Shown: piece by piece, positions 1 through 10,739 of the stretch
Layout: each line of letters opens with the position of its first letter
Position numbering within the stretch: the first letter of the stretch is position 1
Assembly (NCBI GenBank): GCA_039707465.1
Contig: CM077647.1
Location: 120,694,610-120,758,609, forward strand
Length of the DNA stretch: 64,000 bases
Direction: 5' to 3'
Source: Rhabdophis nuchalis
Taxonomy: Eukaryota; Chordata; Lepidosauria; Squamata; Natricidae
Translations under genes and position numbers: made by a program
The notes under the pieces: model-generated
Told to the model about the DNA's origin: nothing
The model's input: only the letters and a program-made list of their open reading frames with translations
Database searches by the model: none

Positions 1-1177
1 TTGAGAATAAATCCCTGGCTAGTAGGGTAGATTATAATGCCACATTAAAAAAAAAAAACCTCATCAGAAGAAAAAAAATAGTAAACTATCTTTAATGATT
101 CTTTCTGGTGATATCTAAATTCTGAAGACAAATTCTGAAAATACTAATATATAAAGTGTGTGTTTGTACATAGATATGAACATACATATGTACATAATTT
201 TAAGTATCTGGTTACAGTATAGCAAAGGGGCAGCCTTTGAAATGATTAGCGTATTCTAGTTTAAGCTAAATGTGTAGATTTTGGAACTTTTTGAATCATC
301 CGAAACCTTCCAGTGCGAACCACCCCCCCCTCCAGAAATCCAACAAAATAATGTGGTCTCTGTTACTTCTGACTGAACCTAGTTTAAAGGAAGTAAATCA
401 GACTGCAGTTTTGGCACTTCATCTAAATCAGTGTTTTTCGACCTTAGCAGCTTTAAATTATGCAGACTTCAACTCCTAGAATTACGCCTCTGTGAGACAC
501 CTCTACAACATATAGTTTACTTTTCCTTTTCTTTTTTTCTTTTCTACAAGTAGTGCAAATACTAGTTATAATTTCTATCACCTTCTATAGTCATTTTATT
601 GGGGGAATAATTTGAGACTTTGTCTAATAGCTGTAGAGGACACTAACTAAATGAAAATGGTTCTAAAATCCATCCCAATGTTTATTCCCTGTTCAAAGTT
701 TTCTTTTACCAAAACCTGTTCCTTAAAGATATTTGAATTTTGACCACCAAACTGCAGACTTGACCCTAGAAGTTTTTTTAAGCATTTAGAATCTCCATTA
801 GAAAGTAGCCGCTTGGTTCTTTTTATCTTCCAGACAAACAGATTTGTCTGTTCATCTCACTTGAAATCTTGCCAAGCTGTTTTTCTTTCCTACAGGTGAG
901 TCCCCCAAGGTGCATCCCTATCAATCCATAGACAGATCTTTTCTGCTGTTTCTGCTTTGTCTCAGACGTGGGGTTTTTAGTAGAAGCGCTTCACACTTTC
1001 TCCTACCCTCGTCCATTCTGTAACCACTTCATTTCTCTACATGTAACTCAGCCCTAAGCTTACATGGGATGGGTAACTGAGATGTCCACCATATACTGAT
1101 TATCTGTTACGGCCTAGTGGCAATAATGCATTCTCTGGTTTATCAAGCCAAGCCAAACTTACTTCTCTTTCTCTTAG
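1..1177 (+). other. WNT9B: WNT9B intron 1, 3' part
   Basis: This is AT-rich non-coding sequence upstream of the first visible WNT9B exon. It ends in a pyrimidine-rich tract followed by AG at 1176-1177, a normal splice acceptor. Because the exon that follows starts inside a glycine codon, a further coding exon must lie to the left of the window. A half copy of the squamate palindromic MITE (see 13490-13624) lies near 424-486, recognised by the string cagacttcaactcctagaat. Nothing else is recognisable. Confidence 0.8.
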
Positions 1178-1434
1178 CCTGACCGGAAAAGAAACCTTGA
1201 TTCAGTTTCCACTGCTGGGATCTTCCACAAATCCTACCCATTGGAAGGCTCACTTGAAGCAATGTGACCTGCTGAGGCTCTCCCAGAAGCAAAAGAGGCT
1301 TTGTCGTCGGGAGCCAGGGCTGGCCGAGACTTTACGAGATGCCATCCGGCTCGGAGTCCTTGAGTGCCAGTATCAATTTCGCAATGAGCGTTGGAACTGC
1401 AGCCTCGATGGGAGGACGAACCTGTTGAAGAGAG
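1178..1434 (+). CDS. WNT9B: WNT9B coding exon 2 (secreted Wnt ligand)
   Basis: WNT9B is a secreted, lipid-modified Wnt glycoprotein that binds Frizzled receptors and LRP5/6 co-receptors; in amniotes it acts in kidney tubule, Mullerian duct and facial development. The exon adds one base to a codon begun upstream, then encodes 85 codons and one base of a split glycine codon. The translation contains LTGKETLIQFPLLG, AHLKQCDLLRLS, LCRREPGLAETLRDA and ERWNCSLDGR. These match WNT9B rather than WNT9A, as judged from the HLKQCDLL and GLAETLRDA strings. Four cysteines are present, and the sequon Asn-Cys-Ser at 1395-1403 is the conserved Wnt N-glycosylation site. The donor is AAGAGAG|gtaaac. An open frame runs on into the intron to 1571 but is not coding. 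Identification is from remembered family sequence, not a search. Confidence 0.95.
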
Positions 1435-1724
1435 GTAAACAGGAATATCTGGTCTATTCGGTTTATGAACACCCCCCTCCTCCAAAAACCCCCACAAAAC
1501 CCCAGAATCTTCTCCTCCCGGCTTCTTTCTCTTTGGGCTGTCCAATTCCTTCAGTCATAATTAGAAGCTAGAGAAAAAAGGCATCAGAGGAGAGATAATT
1601 TAGCCTTGCCAACAAATCCCAAAATTGATAGGCTGCCATTTTTAATTAACTCAGTTACCTCTTTTTCAATTTTGAATGCAGATAAGAAGTCTTCCTCTCT
1701 AGGCTCAAAACGTAAGCACTAGGC

Positions 1725-2170
1725 CAGTGATGGAGAACCTTTTTGTTGTTGGGTGCCAAAAATGAGAGGGCGCGCGTGTGTGCCAGCACTCATAATGCAA
1801 AGAGCCCCCCCCATATGCACATGTGTGCACAACCTCCCACACACTCCCCCCCCCCCAAATGTGCCACACTGCTCGCCTCCAAGCTGAGCTTGGTATTTCC
1901 TCCAGGGGGCTGGGGGAGGCCATTTCCACCCTCCTCAGACTCCAGGAAAGCCTCCAGAAACGAACTTCCAGTAGGGGTTTTTGCCCTCCCCAGGTTCCGG
2001 AGGCTTTCCTGAAGCCTGGGGAGGGCGAAAATGGCCTCCCCTGGCCCTCTGGAAGGCTGAAAATCAACTGGCTGGCATGCACATCTACGCTGGAGCTCAT
2101 GGCTCGACTGCCAGCAGATATGGCTCCGCGTGCCACCTGTGGCACCTGTGCCATAGGTTCGCCATCACAG
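1725..2170. mobile_element. hAT-like non-autonomous element in WNT9B intron 2
   Basis: The 446-bp element is flanked by a perfect 8-bp target duplication, cactaggc, at 1717-1724 and 2171-2178. Its ends form imperfect terminal inverted repeats: CAGTGATGGAGAACCT on the left, and a right end whose complement is CTGTGATGGCGAACCT. The inside is GC-rich compared with the intron and contains partial inverted copies of a 'ccagaggctttcctgaagcctgg'-like motif. It encodes no transposase. Related copies are at 24125-24495 and about 60192-60649. Length of duplication and CAGTG ends are typical of the hAT superfamily. Confidence 0.88.
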
Positions 2171-2873
2171 CACTAGGCGATTAGAGTTTTAGTAGGCTGG
2201 ATAGCAGTGAACTTTTATCCTCCCCTCGCTTGCGATATTCTCTAGGCTTTTAGGAAAGTATTCTTTCTTCCTGTGTGCGTTTGTTATTGGAACTAGTTCA
2301 CACTGGTGGGGAAGGAATAGAACAAACTACTTCTCTTCTGCTAGCCTGTGGGGTTGTCTGCATGGAATTCCTTTTCACTTCTTTTTCATGCCATTTGTTA
2401 AATATAAGGATGTGATACTCCAATGTTTGCACTCAGGTATGCTTTGATCCTAAAAGTATGGTCATTCTATTTGTATGAAACCTTTTATAGCAGTTTCCAT
2501 TGTTTAAAGTTGTTTGCAAAGCAGTAGGATGTGATTTTTAAAACTCTTTCACAATAGCTCATAGCCCAAGACTCCAATCCTATATACCTTTACTTTTCAA
2601 TAAATCTAGATGTGTGGAATTGGAGATACTTCTGAGAATACATTTGTATAGGATTATGTAGCATGATTTAAAAAAAAAAGGACAGCAAAGCAATACTTAA
2701 GCAAACTATTAATAAAAGAATGTGCCTTGTCAAAAAAAATTTAAGGAAAAACATTTCCAATATTCACTTTAGTTTCAAAATGTTAATCAATAGTAACATT
2801 CTACTTAGATGGTGTACTGATTAAGTTGCTAGACCAGAAGTGGGGAAATCAGAATTGTAGACTTGCCTTAGAT

Positions 2874-2955
2874 CATGGGAGTCCAACTTTGGCAACTTTA
2901 AGACTTGTGGACTTCAACTTTCACAAGTTTGAATGTTGCCAAGGCTGGACACCTG
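2874..2955. mobile_element. Short palindromic hAT-like MITE
   Basis: This 82-bp unit is flanked by ccttagat (2866-2873) and ccttagac (2956-2963), an 8-bp duplication with one mismatch. The sequence gtccaactttggcaacttta on the left is mirrored by a degenerate gttgccaaggctggac on the right. It belongs to the same hairpin family as 13490-13624 but is shorter and more worn. Confidence 0.7.
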
Positions 2956-3388
2956 CCTTAGACCCAGACACTATGACTTTAGGCCTTGCACTCTAGTTTA
3001 CCCTTAGGAGGAAGGAAGGAGAAGCACTTCTGAAAAATGTTGTCAAGAAAATTGTAGGGACTTACTTATGTAGTATCAGAAGTTAAGACTAACTCAAAAG
3101 CATGAAGAAAGGTTTCAGATTATGTTGTTGCAGGCATTTAATTAAACACCTTTCTAGCAGAGAAAACAACAACTTAGTTTCAAGAGTTAAGGACCACAGC
3201 AGGATTTACCTTTCTTACAGGAGGTAGCCCATGCAAAGGTCAAGCCCATGCAGAAGCAAAACTTCAGTACTACAGATGCCTGTTGAGGCATGCAAATAGT
3301 ACAAGAGCTTCTTGTCTGCATCCCCACTTCCAGCTTAGATTTATTCAGTCCTTACGACCCTCACTCCTGCTGGGCTTTGTTTTCCTAG

Positions 3389-3654
3389 GTTTCAAGGAAA
3401 CAGCATTTCTCTATGCAGTGTCTTCAGCAGCATTGACTCATTCCCTTGCTCGAGCATGCAGTGCTGGACGAATGGAGCGCTGTACCTGTGATGATTCACC
3501 TGACTTAGAGAACCGCAAAGCTTGGCAGTGGGGCGTGTGCGGCGACAACCTCAAGTATAGCATCAGGTTCCTGAAGAATTTCTTGGGCCAGAAGAAGGTT
3601 GGGAAAGATCTGAGGGCCAAGGTGGACATCCATAACACAAACGTGGGCATCAAG
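3389..3654 (+). CDS. WNT9B: WNT9B coding exon 3
   Basis: This exon completes the glycine codon split with exon 2 and encodes residues 86-174 counted from the first full codon in the window. It contains [53 protein letters not shown] and [16 protein letters not shown], all characteristic of the Wnt N-terminal domain. Four cysteines are present (ACSAG, RCTC, GVCGD), as expected for disulfides in that domain. The acceptor is tttcctag and the donor ATCAAG|gtaagg, so the following intron is phase 0. Neither exon edge shows damage and there is no in-frame stop. Confidence 0.96.
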
Positions 3655-4496
3655 GTAAGGGTGAATTTGCTGCAGGACCAATTCAGAAGAGAGAGAAAGA
3701 GATGGAAAATGTTTTTTTTAATCTTTATTCTACTCCCACTGGGGGATTAACTGAACTCTGAAATACTAGATCTGTATCTTTCTTGGCAGCATATGGTCAG
3801 TGGTTTCCACAGTGACATTATAAAAGTGATTATGCAACAGGGTAGAATAAAGCAAGCATTTTTAATGAGATGGGTCATTTCTTTCTCCCTGTTGATTCTG
3901 AGGCTATCTTCTGACTGCATCTTTACAAAATTCTAAATTGACAACCCTAATGCAAAGTTTGAGTCAGAAGTACACAAACAATATTTGGAAATCCTTAAAA
4001 GCTTGCATGGATAGGGCTTAAGAAGTAGAGAGGATAAATGCTCTTGTGTACAGGTTATAGCATATTTTTTGTCAGCTGGCAACCTTCAGACAAATTAGAT
4101 TATATGGATCACCTCACTGTATCTTGATGTTTAAAGTTGACTTGAACTGGATGGACATTTAGAGAGAATGGAAAACATTTTTAAAAAGCTATAGCTCTGC
4201 AGTAAGCATTTTAAAAGATTTCCCTTGTCCCCCCCCCCCCCCTAAAGGATGATGTTTTCTACACACGTGCATGCCATCTAAAAGCAGGAAACACACGTCT
4301 TTGTTCAGAAATCTTGTCTTCAGATGCAAAGTTGATTCTCTGATAAATTGCTTGCTTAAATGCCACAGTCAGTACAGAATGTCGGTACTGCGTGTCAACG
4401 CAGAAATCAGAGGCACTGATTCAGTGGGCTATCATATCATCTTTGTGTGTGGTATTGTAACCTAAAATAATGAAACAATTAGTTCCAATAATGTGG

Positions 4497-4625
4497 ATAC
4501 AAGTAGTCCTTGACCTACAACCACAATTTTGGTTGTTAAGAGAAACAGTTAACTGAATTTCCCCCAAATTTTGCTTTTTTTCAAAACTACCAACCAGGGT
4601 AAAATGACCCTTCATGTTGCCCATA
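4497..4625 (+). mobile_element. Fragment of dispersed TIR element (gtagtcctcgacttac family)
   Basis: The start, acaagtagtccttgacctac, followed by accacaattttggttgttaag, matches the head of the element seen more completely at 7567-7935 and 26372-26727. Only the left part is present. Confidence 0.6.
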
Positions 4626-5669
4626 TTTGCAACATAAATTTGAAGTAGTTTTATGCATTCTAGATAATCTTTCTGGAATCATACATCAAAGGTACACCAT
4701 TTTATAAAAAATATCTTTTAGATTATTACAAAATTTGAATTTTAGTTCTTTCAATCTACATGCTTTCTCACTGATCCAAAAATATATTGTCTAAAATTCT
4801 TAGCTCATTTTTATCATAAATTCTTTCATTTGCTCATTTCTATGAATTTCAGCAAGTTTTTATATTTTTGCAATTACATATTTATCATTTGTACATAATT
4901 TAATTTCAAATATTGTTTTCTGTTGCTCAATTCTAAATGTCCTGTAGTCTATCTTAATCTGTTTCTCTTAACAGTGCATACAAAAAACTATTGAAAACCA
5001 AATCCTTCAGCAGCCGGATATCTTATATTTTCTAACAATTATTGATAAGTTTAATTATTTTTACTTTATCTATTCCTTTTTTCTCTAAAATCTTCATGTG
5101 CTGAGACCCATAAAAATATTTTTTAGGCACAGTCTGGGTTTATATCTATTTGATATTCTAGATTTTGATAACGTCCAAAAGAAGATTCCAATATGAAATT
5201 GCTGAACTGTTTTGGGGTTAATCAGGATTATGCAATTCTTATACTTGCAGTTAAATTTAAGCAATATAGTTGGTACAAGTGGATACATGGACAGTCGGCT
5301 TTAGTCTACAAAAGCTTATAGTAATAACTGCTTGGTCTTTAAGGTGTACTGTAATTTGATTTCCTTTGCCCTTATGAATACAAGTTTGCTTATTAAAGTG
5401 TTAGATTTCCATTATGTTTTTCCTCCAGAGCTCAAGATATCTTACTGGGGAGGGGTCCTCTCTTCACTTTATACACAGAGTAAGAGTTCTGTGAGGCAAG
5501 TAGGGCTGAAAGCATGATTGAGCCAAAGTTACACAGTGAAAATTCTGACTGAATTGGACGTGAACAGAGAGTGAATTCTTTGGATTCATTGGTGAATTAT
5601 TTGGAGAAACCATTACCTGAATCGTCAAATCTATTTGAATGGACGTTCTTGCTTTATACATTTTCTGAT

Positions 5670-5750
5670 TTCCTTCCTTCCTTCCTTCCTTCCTTCCTTC
5701 CTTCCTTCCTTCCTTCCTTCCTTCCTTCCTTCCTTCCTTCCTTCCTTCCT
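5670..5750. repeat. (TTCC)n microsatellite beside WNT9B exon 4
   Basis: About 80 bases of nearly perfect ttcc repeats lie inside intron 3, ending about 53 bases before the exon 4 acceptor. In the transcript this is a long polypyrimidine tract. Confidence 0.97.
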
Positions 5751-5803
5751 CTTACTGATAACTCTGCAACATGGCTAATACTATTTTCCTTTCTCTTCCA
5801 CAG

Positions 5804-6280
5804 GCTGTGAAAAATGGCCTGAAGACTACTTGCAAGTGCCACGGTGTGTCTGGCTCATGTGCTGTGAGAACTTGCTGGAAACAGCTGTCTCCTTTCCACG
5901 AGACAGGAAAACTCCTGAAGCTACGCTACGATGGTGCTGTTAAAGTCTTCAGTACCACCAATGATGCTATGGGACAATCGGAGCTCGTGAGCCCCCAGCA
6001 TCATGGCCGCTTAGCTAAAGGTCCTACTGCTCCACGCCCTACTGATCTGGTTTATATGGAAGATTCTCCTAGCTTCTGCCGATCTAGCAGGTATTCAGTG
6101 GGCACGGCTGGAAGGACGTGTTCCCGTGAGGCCAACTGTGACAGTATGTGCTGTGGCCGGGGTTACAATATCCAGACCCACATTGTTACCTTCTCTTGCC
6201 ATTGCCAGGTGCAATGGTGCTGCTATGTGGAATGTCAGCAGTGCATGCAGGAAGAAGTGGTTTACAGCTGCAAGCAATAA
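5804..6280 (+). CDS. WNT9B: WNT9B terminal coding exon 4, with stop
   Basis: The exon encodes 158 residues (175-332) and a TAA stop at 6278-6280. It carries the Wnt signature TTCKCHGVSGSCAVRTCW. The first serine of GVSGS (codon 5849-5851) corresponds to the serine that Porcupine palmitoleoylates in other Wnts, needed for Wntless export and Frizzled binding. Further on are DLVYMEDSPSFC, the CCGRGYN motif (6149-6169), FSCHCQVQWCCYVECQQC and a C-terminal VVYSCKQ. This exon has 16 cysteines, giving 24 in the three exons, as usual for a Wnt. The total of 332 residues plus a short signal-peptide exon agrees with the family length of about 357. The gene appears functional. Confidence 0.97.
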   Translation, partial: AVKNGLKTTCKCHGVSGSCAVRTCWKQLSPFHETGKLLKLRYDGAVKVFSTTNDAMGQSELVSPQHHGRLAKGPTAPRPTDLVYMEDSPSFCRSSRYSVGTAGRTCSREANCDSMCCGRGYNIQTHIVTFSCHCQVQWCCYVECQQCMQEEVVYSCKQ

Positions 6281-6949
6281 GACATTGAACCAGGGAGTTG
6301 GAGAACAATGGCTAGTTTCCAATTAAGATTGCATCTAGGTCTAAATATCATGATGACTTGGACTTCTTTGATATAGTAATTTCCACCTTGATATTGGATC
6401 TAAAACCTAAAATAGGAGTAATTTGTGCCAGGTCCAAGCATTGAAATTACTGATTTGAGGTCCAGCAGGCAAGGAGAAAGTATAAAATAAGTGCAAAAAG
6501 ACCCTCAGGACTGACTGGAGAGAGTTGGAGAACTCTGCCTAGAAGATGGTTAAGGACCTATCTTATACTGCCAGGACCTTGGTTCACCTGTCTTAGGGCT
6601 GTTTATTTTGACCGAAGTAAGATGCCTTTCTTAACCTAAGACCTCTTCCAAGCGGAGAAGTCCGGAATTGAAAATCAAAACCTTAATTGCAGGAAGTATG
6701 AATAATTTTACCCTCCACTCCTTAATTTTGTAAGTAGCATTCCCTAACTTGAATATCTGCAGGTAATATAAGTTCATTTCCAATGGTCATGGGTTATTCT
6801 ATTTGGGAATGATGAGGCTTGAGATACAAAAACTCTGAAAGCTTAGGATATTGTCAAGCGCAGGAAATCTGGGAAGTCCAAACGAATATTTGCATCCAAG
6901 GCTCTCTAAAATAATCTGAACTTCTAATGGTCAAAGCAAATTGGTGATA

Positions 6950-6955
6950 AATAAA
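6950..6955 (+). promoter_or_regulatory. WNT9B: Candidate proximal poly(A) signal
   Basis: AATAAA occurs 670 bases after the stop codon, within the overlapping string gataaataaagg. No strong GU-rich downstream element is obvious, so use is uncertain. Confidence 0.4.
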
Positions 6956-7219
6956 GGTCAACAGAATTCAAGGTGGGCTGGACTTAGTTCTCTTGTACGT
7001 GTGAAAGGACTTGAGGCTGATGATGCATTTGACTCCTCCTTCAGGCTCAGCCTGGTCATCTCTTATAGACATGCTATGTTAGACCAAGTGAAATATCTTC
7101 TTTAAATCAAAGATCTGAGTAGCAACTAGTAGTAAATAGCAAAATGGTAAGAACAGTTCTGAATAGAAGGCAAACAAATCAAAACCTCAATTGTTCTCAG
7201 GTCCAACATCATTCTAAGG

Positions 7220-7445
7220 CAGGGGTAGTCAATCTTTTTATACCTACCGCCCACTTTTAGATGTCTGTTAGTAGTAACATTTTCTAACCGCCCACAGGTT
7301 CCACAGTAATAGTGATTTATAAAGTAGGGAAGTCAATTAAATTTTAAAAAGGAACGTGCTTCAGTATCGGACAAAACCTCTACCACCCACCATGAAAGCT
7401 GGAATGCCCACTAGTGGGCGGTAGGAACCAGGTTGACTACCACTG
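7220..7445. mobile_element. hAT-like MITE, CAGGGGTAGTCAACC family
   Basis: The left end caggggtagtcaatc and right end ggttgactaccactg form an inverted pair. The flanks ttctaagg and tcttaagg agree at 6 of 8 bases, so the duplication is worn. Internal markers are 'accgccca' near the left end and ccactagtgggcggtagg near the right. Inverse-orientation copies lie at 42717-42937 and 55090-55316. The element lies in the probable WNT9B 3'UTR. Confidence 0.78.
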
Positions 7446-7566
7446 CTCTTAAGGCATCTTGAGTTGGTAGCAATCCTATTGTTCTAAAAAGGAAACATTT
7501 GCTGAATCCTCCCATGGGCCTTTTGAAAAACAATAGCTGGGTGACTCTGGGCAGCTATTATCTATC

Positions 7567-7935
7567 TACAGTTAGTCCTCGATTTATGGTCATAATTGAG
7601 CCCATCATTTTTGTTGCTAATTGAAACATTTGTTAAGTGAGTTTTGCCACATTTGATGACCTTTTTGCACACTTGTTAAGTCAATCACTGCAATTATTAA
7701 GTAGTAACACAGTTGTGAACCTGGCTTCCCCATTGACTTTGCTTGTCAGAAGGTCACAAAAGGTGATTATTTGGGATGCTGCAACTGCTATAAATATGAG
7801 CATCCAAATTTTGATCTCGTGACCATGGGGAAGCTGTAATGGTCCTATGTCCTAAAATGGTCATATGTTACTTTTTTCAATGCCATTGTAACTTCAAACA
7901 GTCACCAAATGAAAGGTTGTATGCCGAGAACTACC
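7567..7935 (+). mobile_element. Dispersed TIR element, gtagtcctcgacttac family
   Basis: The start agttagtcctcgatttatgg and the end whose complement is ggtagttctcggcatacaac form an inverted pair. The interior carries repeated 'ttgttaag' motifs (caatt gag ccc, tgttaagtgag, gttaagtcaatcac, attaagtagtaac), gaccatggggaagctg and gtaacttcaaacagtcacc. Similar copies or pieces are at 4497, 23290, 26372, 41139 and inside the elements at 32714, 57325 and 57792. I recognise it as a very common squamate repeat but not by name. Confidence 0.65.
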
Positions 7936-8159
7936 TTGTTGTTTAAGCACCGCTGACCACCACTACCATTTTTACTGAGATAGAAAATAATGCTACTGGG
8001 CAAATTTGGGTGAAAGTTCTCCCAAAACTGGTCAACCAAAACTTGCATGCCGATCACGTTTGTCCTTGATTAGAGAGCTCCAGGGGAGAATTATTTATCC
8101 CCTGATGTACTTAGGGGTAGGATCTGTGCTGAAGGCTACATTCTTCAAGGCTGAGACAG

Positions 8160-8165
8160 AATAAA
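8160..8165 (+). promoter_or_regulatory. WNT9B: Candidate distal poly(A) signal
   Basis: AATAAA is followed by gtgtgagcaatacagtaagc, which offers a weak TG-rich downstream context. It is 1880 bases past the WNT9B stop. Confidence 0.4.
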
Positions 8166-8511
8166 GTGTGAGCAATACAGTAAGCTTGAGAAAGACCACC
8201 AATATTTGTTAAGTCTTTGGGGAATTGAGAGTTGGGGTGTGATGGTGGAAATGTATAATTTTAGTTCACAGTGAAATATCCTAGTTAATAGTTATTGACA
8301 GCAGTTGTGGAAGATTTAAAGAGGAATGTTTGGGAGCATAAGCACACTCAGTGTAATAATTTTAGTACTTGAGAGGGTGAGATAAGATGTCTAATTTGCA
8401 ATACTTTGAATAAAATGTGAACTAAAATTCCTGGTTTTGATATTCTGGAACGCCAAATTTGTAAAGCCAAACAAACATCTAGGACTAGAATGCGGAATCA
8501 ATAGATCTAAC

Positions 8512-8649
8512 CAATAGTGGGATTCAAATAATTTAACAACCGGTTCTCTGTCCCGGTGATTTCTTCCAACAAACCAGTTCACCAAAGGGCTCAGAAAGTT
8601 AACAACTGGTTCTCCTGAAGTGGTGCGAACTGGCTGAATCCCACCACTG
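8512..8649. mobile_element. hAT-like MITE, CAGTGGTGGGATTCA family (short copy)
   Basis: The 138-bp element has a perfect 8-bp duplication, gatctaac, at 8504-8511 and 8650-8657. The left end caatagtgggattca pairs with the right end tgaatcccaccactg at 13 of 15 positions. Inside are aacaaccggttctc and an inverted aactggttctcctg. Longer relatives are at 47638-49150 and 55689-56014. Confidence 0.9.
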
Positions 8650-8657
8650 GATCTAAC

Positions 8658-10573
8658 TCTACTTGCTAAGTGGAGCTATCTGCTCTGCAGAACCTCAAGC
8701 AGTGAAGCTTCTCCAAAATTCTATTCCTTCCTTTGTTACTGTCTCTTTCTCTGTTTCACTTGTGTCTCTCCCCCCCCCCCAATTAAAAAATGGAAGATGT
8801 AAATAAAGCTGGCAGACATAGATTTTACTAGTCTCTCTGCCAAGAGGCTCCCTGTTTGTCCGTATTAAGACAAATGGATATTGTCAATATTTTTTGGTTA
8901 AATCCTATCTGTAGTATCACCTGATCTATTAGACAAGATATTGCATTAGGAATAGATTAAGCCCTGTAGTAACAGGTCCATTTCTCTAGTTTAGAGGGGG
9001 GGAAAGGATGGCAGGCAGCTTCAACACAAAATGAATGTTTGGTATATTGCACAGTGGTTTAGGTACTTCTTTGCTTTATTTCATTATGTCTTATTATTTT
9101 TAGGAAGTATTAAACTTAGATAATAGCAGACCTCTAGTTTTACGTATTCCCCTGAATTGTAGGAATTATTAGAGTTCTTTCCATTTAGGAACCTTTATGG
9201 CATGCTTTGGGATTAGTTTTCTTCGCAGAATATAGTTTTTTTGTATGTGGAAATCATTAATATTAATGTTAATACTAGTATGATCTTAATATAGAATATT
9301 GAGAGCTAAAAATAGAATATAAAATATTGAGACTTAGAGTTGAAGGAATAGTAATTGAAAGCATATATTTCATAATCTATGAGAATTTATTTTTCAGAGG
9401 ATATTTCTCTATTTCAATCTTCCAGTTTAAAGGTGTTTTAAAAATAAAATAATAATGGAGATTATTATGGCATTTATCCACAATTAGCATCTGGGCAATT
9501 GACTGAGCACATCCACAACTTAACTATTTCTGAGTTTAAATTAGCACAAATAGAACTAGAAATTAATACAGGTAGAACTAGATACAAGTTTATACATATA
9601 GAACTAGAAAGAAAATAAATTGAATTTCCTTTTTGGCAACACATTAAATAGCTTCTTTGGTTCGATACCTAAGAACCAAAAATGACTGAACTTATTTATT
9701 TAAGCCTTTGAAAGCCATTAAAAGTGGTTTTGGTTGACAGTGATTTTGGTAAATCACAAGCTGGGTGACCCTGTACAAATCATTGTTCAGTGTGAACCTA
9801 AAGAAATACAAAAATGATGTGATATTATCCTATTAATGACAATGTGTGAAAGCTTTTGGGATACATAGAAAGTTGTAATGATACAAGATAAGATGACAAA
9901 CTAGTAAACAAAGAGAATACTGATAAAGATTAATGTTTTGCAGTGAAAGGAATGGTAAAGAAAGAGCTTGAGACGAATACTGTAGGTCATTATTTTTCAG
10001 TTTGCTTTACATCCCAAGTTTTCTATGAGTAAAAAATAAATAAAAAGTTCCCTTGAAGGAATAAAAAAAGAATGGCAATAATAGATCTGCTGCACAAATT
10101 TTAAAAACATAGATTTAATGCAGGATTAGATCTCCATCTCAAAGGGTAGACATCACATGCCCTTTTCTGATTGCTATAAGTACTTGGCTGCCAGCTTCAG
10201 AATGGTACAAATACCACATCCTGTCGCCTAAGCCTAAAACATTGGAAGACATTTCAGTTTGTTCTGTGGTGCTGCAAATATAATGGGAAAGCAGATTGCC
10301 TTCTATGGAGGTTTGTCTGCCTCTCTTTCTGTCTGCTTCAGATTGGACTCCATACATACAATAGGCTCTATGCTTTACAACAGGGATGGACCCTGATTGT
10401 TTACTCCAGGATGTCTTGCTCTGAAGCAAGCTGATAATTGGCAAGCTAATCTATCTTGGTGCAACAAAATGGGGAGATGGGGGGGGGGGGGAGAATCACT
10501 CTTGTTGCAGGTGGTACAATATCTCGCACCAGTCCTGTACTTGTACATTTATGAAGCAGTTTTTCATCTAAAC
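8658..10573. other. Intergenic, nothing recognised
   Basis: This is AT-rich sequence downstream of WNT9B. A C homopolymer lies near 8770, and short open frames are without family resemblance. No repeat end or exon signature was recognised. Confidence 0.6.
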
Positions 10574-10731
10574 TATGGATGTCCAACCTTTTGGCTTGCC
10601 TGGGCTGCACTGAGCGAAGAGGAATTATCTTGGGATCCATAAAACATATATAATATAGTTTTATAATGTAAAATTCACATGATAATGTTAAAAGTGCATG
10701 ATCTTGTGGAGCCATGGGTTGGGCACATCTG
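10574..10731. mobile_element. hAT-like MITE, gtgtccaacctttt family
   Basis: The left end tatggatgtccaacc pairs with a right end ggttgggcacatctg. The internal strings gctgcactgagcgaagagga and aattatcttggg are shared with the clearer copy at 61361-61570. The flanking octamers (atctaaac and atttgtac) match only weakly, so this is an old insertion. Confidence 0.65.
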
Positions 10732-10739
10732 ATTTGTAC

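Larger units (their letters stand above)
1435..3388 (+). other. WNT9B: WNT9B intron 2
   Basis: This is a GT-AG intron (gtaaac at the 5' end, tttcctag at the 3' end) of 1954 bases in phase 1. It holds two hAT-like non-autonomous transposons, 1725-2170 and 2874-2955, both listed separately. The remainder is unique AT-rich sequence with no recognisable element. Confidence 0.9.
3655..5803 (+). other. WNT9B: WNT9B intron 3
   Basis: This is a GT-AG intron of 2149 bases in phase 0 (gtaagg ... ttccacag). It holds a fragment of a dispersed MITE at about 4497-4625, a homopolymer C run near 4230 and a (TTCC)n microsatellite at 5670-5750 close to the acceptor. The stretch 4630-5300 is very AT-rich and has the look of an old repeat, but I cannot name it. 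Confidence 0.85.
6281..8180 (+). other. WNT9B: Probable WNT9B 3'UTR
   Basis: Non-coding sequence follows the stop codon. Canonical AATAAA hexamers are at 6950-6955 (before ggtcaacag) and at 8160-8165 (before gtgtgagcaata). Either could end the transcript; the second is followed by a TG-rich stretch. If the distal site is used, the UTR includes the transposon segments at 7220-7445 and 7567-7935. The extent is inferred, as no transcript data are available. Confidence 0.5.

Noticed and set aside
3283..3388. Upstream in-frame extension of WNT9B exon 3 (ATG at 3283)
   Set aside because: The acceptor tttcctag at 3381-3388 and exact family similarity from GFKETAF mark the exon start; the upstream part has no Wnt similarity.
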